Positions 26,769 through 34,629 of a stretch of DNA of 64,000 nucleotides are shown here, one piece after another (position 1 is the stretch's first letter; the number at the start of each line of letters is the position of its first letter). This DNA is from Clostridia bacterium (lineage in GTDB: Bacteria; Bacillota; Clostridia; Oscillospirales; CAG-272): assembly GCA_017462035.1 (NCBI GenBank), contig JAFTRY010000011.1:1-64000 (forward strand), given 5' to 3'. The position numbers and the translations under genes are program-made. The notes under the pieces are model-generated. The model did no database searches. It saw only the letters and a program-made list of their open reading frames with translations, and was not told where the DNA came from.

Positions 26769-26806
26769 TTGTATTTTATCACGTATCGTGCTATAATTAT
26801 AGTCAA
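26769..26806 (+). promoter_or_regulatory. Divergent promoter and operator region between the isomerase operon and its regulator
   Basis: For the regulator, TTGTAT (26769-26774) and TATAAT (26792-26797) are 17 bases apart. On the other strand TTGACT (26801-26806) may serve the isomerase operon with poorer -10 choices. Between them lie an inverted repeat CACG-TAT-CGTG (26780-26790) and a perfect palindrome CTATAATTATAG (26791-26802), good candidates for regulator binding. Confidence 0.5.
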
Positions 26807-26851
26807 TAATGTACATAAAACTGTAAATTCGTACGGAAAATGAGGAAAAAT

Positions 26852-27679
26852 ATGTCGTTAAAATGGCAAAATACGGAGCTAATGGAGCTCATGCAGGATT
26901 TTTATACACTGACAGGGATCCGCCTCGTCCTGTTTGATGCCGACCATAGAGAGCTTGCATCCTACCCCTCCGCCGGGGAAACCTTCTGTGCCTGTATGCG
27001 TACCAACGAGCTGTTTGATCGGCAATGCCGGGAAAGTGACAAACGGGCATTTGACCGATGCCGTCAGACCCGCGCCCTTCATATCGATAAGTGCCATGCG
27101 GGCTTAACGGAAGCGACGGTACCGATCTTAGAAGGAGAGCGCATCCTGGGGTATATGATGTTCGGTCAGATCACAGACCGTAAAAACAAGGAAGAAACCT
27201 TTGAGACACTCTCCGCCCTGGTGCGGGAATACGGGATCCAAGGAAACTTGGAAGGAAGAATTAAAAAGATCAAATACCGAAATGAACAACAGATCCGCTC
27301 GGCATCCAAAATCATGGAGGCGTGTACAGCCTATGTACGCTTGAAGGATATCGTCCAGCCCTCGGGAAAGCAGTTGATCGATTCTATCGAACGGTTTGTA
27401 GAGGAACATATCCGAGAAGAAATCGACGTGGATCGGATCTGCCGGGAATTCGACATCAGCCGCACCCGACTTTACGAAACGATCCGCCCCTATACAGAGG
27501 GAGGGATCGCGTCCTTTGTAAAGCGCAAACGCCTGGAATACGCAAAATACCTGATCCGCACCACAGACCGCTCCATCCCGGAAATCGCCTCAGCCGCAGG
27601 CTTTTCGGACTATAATTACTTCCTCCGCGTGTTCAAAAAACAGTTCGGCGTCTCCTCAAAAACTCTCCGAAAAAACTAA
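26852..27679 (+). CDS. PocR-AraC family transcriptional regulator
   Basis: The 275-residue product has an N-terminal PocR sensory domain (about 5-150) with the cysteine pattern FCACMRTN...RQCRESD...FDRCRQT...DKCHAGL, and a C-terminal AraC double helix-turn-helix (RICREFDISRTRLYETI and IPEIASAAGFSDYNYFLRVF). PocR domains are named from the propanediol regulator and are thought to sense small hydroxylated compounds or redox state. I use the second ATG (26852), as GAGG lies six bases before it. It is transcribed away from the isomerase operon and very likely activates it. A terminator hairpin follows. Confidence 0.85.
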   Translation: MSLKWQNTELMELMQDFYTLTGIRLVLFDADHRELASYPSAGETFCACMRTNELFDRQCRESDKRAFDRCRQTRALHIDKCHAGLTEATVPILEGERILGYMMFGQITDRKNKEETFETLSALVREYGIQGNLEGRIKKIKYRNEQQIRSASKIMEACTAYVRLKDIVQPSGKQLIDSIERFVEEHIREEIDVDRICREFDISRTRLYETIRPYTEGGIASFVKRKRLEYAKYLIRTTDRSIPEIASAAGFSDYNYFLRVFKKQFGVSSKTLRKN

Positions 27680-27690
27680 ATTTCCGCAAA

Positions 27691-27733
27691 AAAATCCGTC
27701 GGTTGCATAAAACTCACATAACCGACGGATTTT
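27691..27733. terminator. Bidirectional terminator
   Basis: AAAATCCGTCGGTT (27691-27704) pairs perfectly with AACCGACGGATTTT (27720-27733). It serves the AraC-type regulator on the plus strand and the GDPD gene on the minus strand. Confidence 0.8.
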
Positions 27734-27736
27734 CAT

Positions 27737-28479
27737 TTACTTCTCTTCTCTCTCTTTCAAGTATCTCATGAGAGGCACGGGATCATTCGCGGTGATCAGA
27801 GACGCCCCCTTCTCCACGCAAAGGGCAACGTCCTCCTCGGTGTCCGCGCAGTACATGTGTATGGGAAGTCCCATCTCTCTATATATAGGAAGCACCTCCG
27901 ACTTTACGAGTCTCATAGACAGTCCTATCTCATCGTAATAGTCAAAGGTATCCTCCTCAAACTCCAGCATCTGAAAAGACGGATATCCCATGGTACGGCC
28001 GTTGTACCGGGTCTTGATATACTTGATGATCCGACCGTTAAAGGCATAGAAATAACAATGGTCAAAAAACCGTACTTTTTCAATAGCGCAACGGTAATAT
28101 CTACGTTCTCCTCGGTATATTCCTTGATCTCCATCCCCAGGATCAGGTCGGGACGTTTCTCGGCGCAAAGCCGCAATAGCTCCTCCAAGGTCGGAACGGT
28201 GATCCCCTGTCCCACAAACCGACCCCCGTACACCTCGCGGTTTATGGGTTCTAAGGTCTTCACCTCTTCCAAGGTCATCTCCCGTAAATGCCGATCTACG
28301 CCGCAGATACGGTATGTGTTTCCGTCATGCATCAGAACAGGAACCTTGTCCGCGGTCAGCCATACGTCAAATTCTATGGCATCCACACCTAACTTCAGTG
28401 CCGCCTCAAATGAGATCATGGTATTCCCGGGATATTTCGCGTAATACCCTTGATGTCCCTCAACCAAAATTCGTTTCAT
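27737..28479 (-). pseudogene. Glycerophosphodiester phosphodiesterase with one frameshift
   Basis: Two overlapping minus-strand frames together make one GDPD of about 247 residues. The first (28479 to about 28064) reads ILVEGHQGYYAKYPGNTMISF, AIEFDVWLTADKVPVLMHD and LILGMEIKEYT; the second (about 28069 to 27737) continues FFDHCYFYAFNGRII and ends GASLITANDPVPLMRYL. They join at a run of six T on the minus strand (28064-28069); one extra T would restore a single frame. The family hydrolyses glycerophosphodiesters to glycerol 3-phosphate and an alcohol. The usual catalytic HRG is HQG here. The break may be a sequencing error in the run or a recent mutation, because the rest is intact and the gene keeps a good promoter. 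Confidence 0.8.
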
Positions 28480-28516
28480 ATCTTCTCCTCCAACGTGATT
28501 CGCGATCTTTCACCTC

Positions 28517-28545
28517 ATTATAATCCGTTTTCATAGATCAGTCAA
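28517..28545 (-). promoter_or_regulatory. Promoter of the GDPD gene
   Basis: On the minus strand TTGACT (28540-28545) and TATAAT (28517-28522), 17 bases apart, lie 40 bases before the start; GGAGGAG precedes the ATG. Confidence 0.7.
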
Positions 28546-28655
28546 TAAAATTTTTTACCTACAATATAAAAATACAACATAAAAATGATGTAGTACAATA
28601 CAAAAATAATGCTGTAGATTCCTACGACATAAATCTGCCGATTTGCCACATCCTC

Positions 28656-28684
28656 TTGATTTTTAGAAAAAAATATGATATACT
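28656..28684 (+). promoter_or_regulatory. Promoter of the O-antigen-ligase-like gene
   Basis: TTGATT (28656-28661) and TATACT (28679-28684) are 17 bases apart, with AAAGGAGAACGG and the ATG following at 28761. Confidence 0.65.
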
Positions 28685-28760
28685 ATATTCGTTTCTGTCA
28701 TCGGGATCTTCCGAATCCCGATACCGTACCGCAATTCAGTATAACCGAAAGGAGAACGGA

Positions 28761-30167
28761 ATGACTTCTTCCGATCAGACTCCCGCTCTGTGGAATCGGT
28801 TCACCCACGGCTGGACAAAGCTCAGCACCATGGCAAACCAATTCTTCCTTAGTCGATATTTCTATCTGTTTCTCTTCTGCCTGGCATGCTTCGTCGTGGT
28901 TACTGACCGCCAGGTTCAAGGGGCTGTTTGGTTCGTTGGAATCATCTGCTTAACCCTGGTCCTTTGTGAGGATATTCTCACCACCACGCTGCCCTTCCTT
29001 TTGCTCTGCGTGTTCGTAACCGAGTGCTACGACAGCTACGATACCTTCATTGGTTATATCTGGGCAGTTATTCCTGCCTTGGCGGCAGTGCTCTTTCATT
29101 TTGTTGCCTACCGTAAGCCAATCAAAATCGGAAATACCTTTTGGGGGCTGATCGCCGTCAGCGTTGCCATCTTGCTTGGCGGCTTTGGCTTTATCTCAGC
29201 AGAGGATTATTTCAGTCCCGGTGCTCTGTACTATACCGGATTTCTCAGTATCGGCATGGTCGTCGCCTATCTGTTGCTGAAGTCTCAGCTTTGCGTAAAG
29301 CGAGACTACGATGTCAAAGAAAAGTTCCTGTCCCTGCTGTATATCATGGGCATGTTCACCTGCTTCATGGTCTTTCATTTTGCTTCTGAAAACTGGGCAA
29401 CCATTCGGGAGACCCATGTCATTCCCGGTTGGCAGCCCTCCAATAATACCTCCACGTTTTTGATGATCGCCATGCCTTGCCCCTTTTTCTTTGTCCCTCG
29501 GAACCGTTATCATCTTCTCTCCCCCTTCTTGATATTCGGCGCACTGATCCTGACCGGTTCCCGCTCGGGCTTGCTGCTGGGGGCAGTTGAGCTGGTGCTA
29601 TGCCTCCTGCTCGCCGCCTGCTGGGATTCTCCCCGCCGCTTCCTGTACGTCTGCTGTACGGTAGCGTTGGTTGGTCTCATTCTTTGGAAACGGGATGAGC
29701 TGTTGCGGTTCAGTGCCAATGTTTCCTGGAAAGATTTCGTTCCGGAGAACGAGGTGCGGTTTCAGCTGTTGATCCGCGCGAAGGAACTTTTCCGAGAGCA
29801 TCCCTTCTTCGGACACGGACTCGGTTACCAAGGGAATACCGACCTGTATTCTCCCACCAAAGGTGCCATGAGGTGGTACCATATGATGATCCCTCAGGTC
29901 TGCGCTAGTATGGGAATTGCGGGGATCTTGGCATATGCCTCACAATTGATTCTCCAGATCCGCTGTACGTTCCTTCCTTTCAAGAAGCTTACAACCGAAC
30001 AAAAGGGGTTGCGGCTGACACTGGCAATGAGCTACCTGGGACTCTTGATGATGTCACAGCTTAACCCCGGTATTTTCTGCCCCCTGCCCTATACCCTCAT
30101 CGGTACGCTGATCTTCGCCCTCATGGACGGAAGCTCCGGTACCACTTGGCTTCATAAAAACAAATAA
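28761..30167 (+). CDS. O-antigen ligase/polymerase family membrane protein
   Basis: The 468-residue product has a short cytoplasmic start (MTSSDQTPALWNRF) and about twelve membrane spans. LILTGSRSGLLLGAVELVL and FFGHGLGYQGNTDL followed by WYHMMIPQVCASMGIAGILAY match the Wzy/WaaL family (PF04932). It could polymerise glycan or ligate it to an acceptor. It stands alone, outside the polysaccharide operon, with its own promoter. That leaves two such proteins in the window (the other at 10130), so this one may attach a glycan to the wall, a protein or lipid. The start at 28761 has AAAGGAGAACGGA. Confidence 0.8.
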   Translation: MTSSDQTPALWNRFTHGWTKLSTMANQFFLSRYFYLFLFCLACFVVVTDRQVQGAVWFVGIICLTLVLCEDILTTTLPFLLLCVFVTECYDSYDTFIGYIWAVIPALAAVLFHFVAYRKPIKIGNTFWGLIAVSVAILLGGFGFISAEDYFSPGALYYTGFLSIGMVVAYLLLKSQLCVKRDYDVKEKFLSLLYIMGMFTCFMVFHFASENWATIRETHVIPGWQPSNNTSTFLMIAMPCPFFFVPRNRYHLLSPFLIFGALILTGSRSGLLLGAVELVLCLLLAACWDSPRRFLYVCCTVALVGLILWKRDELLRFSANVSWKDFVPENEVRFQLLIRAKELFREHPFFGHGLGYQGNTDLYSPTKGAMRWYHMMIPQVCASMGIAGILAYASQLILQIRCTFLPFKKLTTEQKGLRLTLAMSYLGLLMMSQLNPGIFCPLPYTLIGTLIFALMDGSSGTTWLHKNK

Positions 30168-30170
30168 ATA

Positions 30171-30321
30171 AGAAAAGGGGCTGTCTCAAAGTTGAGGATC
30201 GTCTCCATTTTGTCGGCAACCTAAAAAACACTTGCTTCCCCCTGTCGGTAAGCAAGTGTTTTTTGTTGAGTTATCACAAGGAAACTCTCTAAAAATTCGA
30301 TTTGGGATAGCCCCTTTCTTT
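30171..30321. repeat. MITE-like element with imperfect terminal inverted repeats
   Basis: The ends AGAAAAGGGGCTGTCTCAAA (30171-30190) and, inverted, TTTGGGATAGCCCCTTTCTT (30301-30320) match at 16 of 20 positions. The GGGGCTGTCTCAAA end resembles ends of known insertion sequences of Firmicutes. The 151-bp body has no coding capacity and holds a strong hairpin. No clear target-site duplication is seen. Confidence 0.45.
30223..30264. terminator. Bidirectional terminator inside the MITE-like element
   Basis: AAAAAACACTTGCTT (30223-30237) and AAGCAAGTGTTTTTT (30250-30264) pair perfectly around a 12-base loop, with A and T runs on either side. It separates the convergent ligase-like and queT genes. 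Confidence 0.85.
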
Positions 30322-30327
30322 TATCCG

Positions 30328-30810
30328 TCAAAGTCTCTCCAGGGTCTTTCCCATGGTCTTCACCATCAGCATGCCCAAACCATAGATGGAGATCACCTCA
30401 CCCAGTCCCACAGTCAGCATCATCAAGGGAATCGCCTGCTGAATTCCATAGCCGTAAGCCAGAACAAAGGGAATCAAAATCGTGTTGGCAAAAATAGGAG
30501 GAAGCGGGGCAAGAAGCTTCCACTTTCTCAATAAGCGTGTCCCGACCGCCCCGATCAGGGTCGCAATGGGTCCAACCAAAAGATCCAGCCAAACAGCACC
30601 CGATAGTAGGTTTGCCAGAAAGCATCCCACCGTAACTCCCGGAATTGCGGCAGGAAAATAAATGGGAAGCAGACACAGCATCTCAGAGAAGCGAACTTGA
30701 ATCACTCCGCTGTCCAAGCCTAAAACACGGGATACGAGGGTCAGAATCACGTAAAGTGCCGCGATCAAAGCGGCTTGACAGAGAAAAAGGGTGCTTGCAT
30801 TGCGTTTCAT
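30328..30810 (-). CDS. queT: QueT family queuosine-precursor transporter
   Basis: The 160-residue membrane protein starts MKRNASTLFLCQAALIAALY and has about five spans typical of ECF S components; the block VRFSEMLCLLPIYFPAAIPG is diagnostic for QueT. In the family it binds preQ1 or a related precursor and works with the shared ECF energising module, which is not in this window. The ATG at 30808-30810 follows AAGGAGTACTATATT. A preQ1-type riboswitch lies immediately upstream and its A-rich tail runs into the ribosome binding site, so translation should be repressed when preQ1 is plentiful. Confidence 0.88.
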   Translation of the reverse strand: MKRNASTLFLCQAALIAALYVILTLVSRVLGLDSGVIQVRFSEMLCLLPIYFPAAIPGVTVGCFLANLLSGAVWLDLLVGPIATLIGAVGTRLLRKWKLLAPLPPIFANTILIPFVLAYGYGIQQAIPLMMLTVGLGEVISIYGLGMLMVKTMGKTLERL

Positions 30811-30820
30811 AATATAGTAC

Positions 30821-30861
30821 TCCTTAGTTTTGTTTACCGTGAGGATGGTTTCGAACTCACG
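30821..30861 (-). promoter_or_regulatory. preQ1-I riboswitch upstream of queT
   Basis: The transcript has stem CGTGAG (30856-30861) with CTCACG (30838-30843), a 12-base loop TTCGAAACCATC, then a tail GTAAACAAAACTAAGGAG that contains the AAAACTAA element and the ribosome binding site. This is the H-type pseudoknot layout of the small preQ1-I class, in the position expected for a translational switch of queT. Confidence 0.8.
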
Positions 30862-30867
30862 AGGACT

Positions 30868-30896
30868 ATTATACGACAAAAAAAGAATTTTGTCAA
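30868..30896 (-). promoter_or_regulatory. Perfect consensus promoter of queT
   Basis: TTGACA (30891-30896) and TATAAT (30868-30873) on the minus strand with 17-base spacing. The transcript starts just before the riboswitch. Confidence 0.8.
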
Positions 30897-30996
30897 TTCT
30901 CAAATGAAATTTTTTCATTTGCTCACCAATTCTTCAAGTTCTTTTCAAAATTTTGGTGTATAATGGACGTACAATAAAATTTGAAAGGAGAATCAA

Positions 30997-31779
30997 ATGG
31001 AATCGACCCGCTCATCAGAAACCGCTACCCCTCATCAGTTGATCGCCATGTTAGAGGAACGGGAAGAACATACGGAGGATCTGGCTCTCTTAGCCTCACT
31101 GGGGTTGGATTTTCTGTTGCGATATAAAGAACTGCGCATGCGTTACCTTTGCGCCATGAAGGAGATCCGCACAAAATTTGAAGTGCTAAGTACCGAGCTG
31201 GGCGTAAGAAATGACCGAAATCCCATTGCCGGTATTACCACGCGCCTCAAATCCACTACCGCCATTGCGGAAAAATTGCACCGCCATGGACTGGAATTTA
31301 CCCTCACCAACATCGAAGACCACCTTCGTGATATTGCAGGCGTTCGCGTCGTCTGCTCCTATGTAGACGATATTTATATGCTTGCGGAAGCGCTTTGTAC
31401 ACAAAAAGACGTAACGGTGATCCAGACCAAAGACTATATCCGTTCCCCCAAGCCCAACGGCTACCGTAGCCTCCACCTGATCGTCAGTGTCCCCGTGTTT
31501 TTTGCGGACCGCGCGCTGGATATCCCCGTAGAGGTTCAGATCCGCACCATCGCCATGGACTTCTGGGCAACGCTGGAGCATGAGATGCGGTATAAAAAAC
31601 CTACGAAGCATTCGGAAGAAATTGCGGAACGCTTGCGCCTCTGTGCCGAGACGATTGCAAAAACCGACCTCGAAATGCAGTCCATTCGAAAAGAGATCTC
31701 GTCCTCGTCACGCCCCCTAACAAAAGAAGAAGAGCTGATCCGAAAAATCCAAACGCTGGATCAACCCTTCCTCCGATAA
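30997..31779 (+). CDS. Small alarmone synthetase (GTP pyrophosphokinase, RelQ-like)
   Basis: The 260-residue product is a single RelA/SpoT synthetase domain: ITTRLKSTTAIAEKL, EDHLRDIAGVRVVCSYVDD, PKPNGYRSLHLIVSV and PVEVQIRTIAMDFWATLEHEM, all active-site blocks for (p)ppGpp synthesis. The hydrolase and C-terminal regulatory domains of long Rel are absent, as in YjbM/YwaC-type enzymes. It makes (p)ppGpp from ATP and GTP or GDP. GAAAGGAG precedes the ATG. A TATAAT box at 30959-30964 is probably its -10, with a poor -35. A terminator follows at 31799. Confidence 0.87.
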   Translation: MESTRSSETATPHQLIAMLEEREEHTEDLALLASLGLDFLLRYKELRMRYLCAMKEIRTKFEVLSTELGVRNDRNPIAGITTRLKSTTAIAEKLHRHGLEFTLTNIEDHLRDIAGVRVVCSYVDDIYMLAEALCTQKDVTVIQTKDYIRSPKPNGYRSLHLIVSVPVFFADRALDIPVEVQIRTIAMDFWATLEHEMRYKKPTKHSEEIAERLRLCAETIAKTDLEMQSIRKEISSSSRPLTKEEELIRKIQTLDQPFLR

Positions 31780-31798
31780 TATACTCGAACAGTACGCC

Positions 31799-31835
31799 AA
31801 AAGGCACTTATGGATTTTGCCCATAAGTGCCTTTT
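31799..31835. terminator. Bidirectional terminator
   Basis: AAAAGGCACTTATGG (31799-31813) pairs with CCATAAGTGCCTTTT (31821-31835). It serves the alarmone synthetase gene and, on the other strand, whiA. Confidence 0.85.
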
Positions 31836-31862
31836 AACATTTGCCGTCGATACCAACCGAGG

Positions 31863-32762
31863 TTACGGATCACACTCCTCCGCCGCCTCTATCAGCTTGG
31901 TCAAACGGCGATTCAAGCCTGATTTGGAAATAGGCGGCTGATGTAAGAGCGCAAGCTCCGTAAGTGTGGCGGACTCATTCTCGATCCTCAGCCGCGCCGT
32001 GTATCGAAGCTCCTCGCTGAGTCCCTCCAAACGACCTGACCGTATCAGCCGCTCCACCGCCTCCCTCTGTTTTTTTGCCGCTCCCACTGAACGGGAAATG
32101 TTCCGAGCCACACAATTGGTGGCTCGATTTTCGTTGTTGCGGATATCCCGCTCAATACAAGCGTTGGCAACCTCAAAGCTGGTCTTGGAGCAACCAGCGA
32201 AATAGAGGAAATCGGAAACCGCTCCATTGCTTTTGTAATATAGCCCAAAGCGCTCTCCCCGGCGAACTCTGCCGGGAACGGTCAGACGCGTTTCCAGGAA
32301 AGCGGCGATCTTCGCCGCCCTTCCCGCCGTGGGAAGGATCAGCTCCAAGTGGTAGCCTCGGCGAGGATCACTGACGGTTCCGCAGCCTAAAAATACACCT
32401 CTCAAAAATTCCTGCTCACAGGCGGCACACCGAAACCCCACCGCCTCCTCCGCCCCGCACGCTTCCGAATCATCCATGTGATCCAGAAACTGAGAAAGAG
32501 CGGCAGAATGAACCGAAAGACAGAAGGTATCCCGTCCGGCACGCATCCGTCTCGTCAGGCTGACCTGAGCGTGAAAGCCCTTACGTAAATGCTGTACCGC
32601 CAGCTCGGCAACGTCCCCATGATACAAATAAATGATCCATTCGTCACCCGTCTCCCCGGGGCGGCAGGCACATAAAATTCCAAAAAGCAACGCCTTGCGG
32701 CAACAGGTCTTTTTCAGCGGCAAGCCGATCAATTCCTCGTGAACATCCGTGGTAAATGACAT
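31863..32762 (-). CDS. whiA: DNA-binding protein WhiA
   Basis: WhiA is a conserved Gram-positive regulator linked to cell division and sporulation. The 299-residue product starts MSFTTDVHEELIGLPLKKTCC, has the LAGLIDADG-like middle (FLRGVFLGCGTVSDPRRGYHLE) and the C-terminal helix-turn-helix LTELALLHQPPISKSGLNRR. I chose the ATG at 32760-32762 after AAGGAGAGAGGA; a longer frame continues into murB and is not real. It follows murB by 17 bases; the usual intervening rapZ and yvcK genes are missing here. Confidence 0.9.
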   Translation of the reverse strand: MSFTTDVHEELIGLPLKKTCCRKALLFGILCACRPGETGDEWIIYLYHGDVAELAVQHLRKGFHAQVSLTRRMRAGRDTFCLSVHSAALSQFLDHMDDSEACGAEEAVGFRCAACEQEFLRGVFLGCGTVSDPRRGYHLELILPTAGRAAKIAAFLETRLTVPGRVRRGERFGLYYKSNGAVSDFLYFAGCSKTSFEVANACIERDIRNNENRATNCVARNISRSVGAAKKQREAVERLIRSGRLEGLSEELRYTARLRIENESATLTELALLHQPPISKSGLNRRLTKLIEAAEECDP

Positions 32763-32779
32763 TCCTCTCTCCTTATACC

Positions 32780-33679
32780 CTATAACATGACTTGAACTTC
32801 TCTTTCCAGCTCCACGCCAAAACGATCTCTCACTCGGTTCCGCACGTATTCCTCCAAACGAAGAACGTCCTCTGCCGTGGCACCTCCCAGATTGATCAAA
32901 AATCCCGCATGCTTCTCCGATACGGCGGCATTCCCGATCCGATACCCCTTCAAACCGCAATCCTCGATGAGCTTTCCGGCAAAATATCCCTCCGGTCTCT
33001 TGAAATAGCTCCCGGCACTGGGATATTCCAAGGGTTGCTTCTCCTTGCGGCTTCGGGTGTATTCTCTCATGACCGCCTCGATCTCCTCCCGTATCCCCTT
33101 CTTTAGCCGTATTACGACTCCCAAACAAACCAGCTCGGAATGAGATAAATATACACTCTGACGGTACCCAAAGCCGTGGTCGGTGAGGGTCACCGTCTCT
33201 CCGGTACGAAGGTCGTAGGCAATACTCTCAGTAACAATGTCCGACATGGCGCCGCCATAGGCACCGGCATTCATGACCACCGCCCCCCCAAGACTTCCCG
33301 GGATCCCTCTGGCAAATTCCAAGCCGGAATATCCCTCCTTGGCGGCAGAAGCAGACAGACCGGAAAGGGATACACCGCAGTCGGCATATAAACGATCTCC
33401 GCTCCATTCCATTCGGCTCATATCCCTGGTAACCAAAAGAGCCCCTTCCAATATACCGTCGCCGAATAACAGATTGGAGCCATTCCCCACCACCCGAAAG
33501 GGAGTACCGGTGGCTCGGAACCGATCCAAAGTAAACGCCGCTTCCTCTCCGCTTGCGGGAAAAACCGCAAGCTCCGCCACCCCACCGATCCGAATGGTAG
33601 ACAAGGGGGCGAGAGGCTGATGGGAAACGGTCCTGATTCCCCTTTCACGCAAAGCCTCTAATAATCCTGCTCCGATCAC
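32780..33679 (-). CDS. murB: UDP-N-acetylenolpyruvoylglucosamine reductase
   Basis: MurB reduces UDP-GlcNAc-enolpyruvate to UDP-MurNAc with NADPH and FAD, in the cytoplasm. The 299-residue product shows FRVVGNGSNLLFGD, LEFARGIPGSLGGAVVMNAGAYGG for FAD, the catalytic-serine segment YPSAGSYFKRP and the end NLGGATAEDVLRLEE. The start is GTG at 33677-33679, with GGAGG ten bases upstream; it overlaps the upstream TGA as GTGA, so translation is coupled to the HAD gene. The YPSAGS form with Ser fits type IIb-like MurB of Gram-positives. Confidence 0.9.
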   Translation of the reverse strand: MIGAGLLEALRERGIRTVSHQPLAPLSTIRIGGVAELAVFPASGEEAAFTLDRFRATGTPFRVVGNGSNLLFGDGILEGALLVTRDMSRMEWSGDRLYADCGVSLSGLSASAAKEGYSGLEFARGIPGSLGGAVVMNAGAYGGAMSDIVTESIAYDLRTGETVTLTDHGFGYRQSVYLSHSELVCLGVVIRLKKGIREEIEAVMREYTRSRKEKQPLEYPSAGSYFKRPEGYFAGKLIEDCGLKGYRIGNAAVSEKHAGFLINLGGATAEDVLRLEEYVRNRVRDRFGVELEREVQVML

Positions 33680-34380
33680 GGTGCCACATCCTCCAAAATC
33701 AATTTTTCGATCTCGCCAAAGCTTTCTGCCGTATACGTAATTTCCCCCTCCATATCCATAGGCACGCTCTTCCCCGTCGGATTGTACCAACAGGTGTCAA
33801 TTCCATAGTTGATCCCACCTCGCATGTCCGAGGTCAAGGAATCTCCCACGATCAGTACCCGTTCCTTTGAGAAATTCGGAATCTGCCGGGCAACCGCCTC
33901 AAAAAACTCTGTCTTCGGCTTCTCATATCCTAAAGCATCCGAAATAAACCGATCCTCAAAATAAGGAGCCAGACCGCAGGCGGCAAAGCGTCCCTTTTGG
34001 ATAAACTCTACTCCATTGGTAACAATATAAAGACGTACCTTCCCATAGAGTGCTCGGCAAAGGGCATCGGCACCCTCCAAAATGTACCCTTTTTGAGCGA
34101 GGGCGTACATGTACCGTTTCGCCATATCATGAGCATCCCACTCAAAGCCGTAATGGGAGAAAAACAACTCAAACCGACGGTAAAAGAGAACCTTCTTTTC
34201 GATCTCTCCCCGCTCAAGCCTCTTCCATAGCTCATCGTTCATTCGGCTGTATGTAGCAATCACCTCATCGTCGTAAGTCATACCGATCTGATCCAAAGCG
34301 TCCGATAACGCCTCTTTTTCACTCCGCGCAAAGTCCAATAAGGTTCCATCTGCGTCAAAGAGAATGATGTCGTACTTCAT
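33676..34380 (-). CDS. HAD-family hydrolase, YjjG-like nucleotidase
   Basis: The 234-residue product has the four HAD motifs: FDADGTLLDF near the start, LYIVTNG, the lysine in LGYEKPKTEFF and IVGDSLTSDMRGG. A helical cap (residues about 18-90) and overall length fit the YjjG-type noncanonical pyrimidine nucleotidases, which dephosphorylate nucleoside monophosphates. I chose ATG at 34378-34380 after GGGAGGAAAACGGA. It opens the operon HAD-murB-whiA, with its own promoter. Confidence 0.82.
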   Translation of the reverse strand: MKYDIILFDADGTLLDFARSEKEALSDALDQIGMTYDDEVIATYSRMNDELWKRLERGEIEKKVLFYRRFELFFSHYGFEWDAHDMAKRYMYALAQKGYILEGADALCRALYGKVRLYIVTNGVEFIQKGRFAACGLAPYFEDRFISDALGYEKPKTEFFEAVARQIPNFSKERVLIVGDSLTSDMRGGINYGIDTCWYNPTGKSVPMDMEGEITYTAESFGEIEKLILEDVAP

Positions 34381-34423
34381 TCCGTTTTCCTCCCGACCTT
34401 TTTCTGACTCTTTCTTCCATACC

Positions 34424-34452
34424 ATTATACTATCTTTCCCAAATTTTTTCAA
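34424..34452 (-). promoter_or_regulatory. Promoter of the HAD-murB-whiA operon
   Basis: TTGAAA (34447-34452) and TATAAT (34424-34429) on the minus strand, 17 bases apart. Confidence 0.75.
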
Positions 34453-34491
34453 CCACTTAAGAAAATAATTACGAAATTCATGAAATATCTC

Positions 34492-34520
34492 TTGAAAAAA
34501 ATAGGCAAATGCGGTATAAT
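34492..34520 (+). promoter_or_regulatory. Promoter of the rightward housekeeping operon
   Basis: TTGAAA (34492-34497) and TATAAT (34515-34520), 17 bases apart, back to back with the leftward promoter. A leader of about 100 bases precedes the first gene. Confidence 0.75.
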
Positions 34521-34629
34521 AAAAGGGATTGTAGGCTGTACCGCCCAAACCTCGAGGTACTGCCTCAAAAAAATAAAAATGGGTCTTGCGGACCGATGTT
34601 TTTCGACTCGGTCAGGGGAAAGGAGACGT

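Noticed and set aside
25284..26843. 519-codon plus-strand frame
   Set aside because: It lies entirely opposite the fucose/arabinose-isomerase-like gene and the divergent promoter, has no recognisable domain, and owes its length to codon bias of the real gene.
32763..33128. 122-residue N-terminal extension of WhiA
   Set aside because: It overlaps murB in another frame and has no WhiA similarity; the ATG at 32762 has a strong ribosome binding site.
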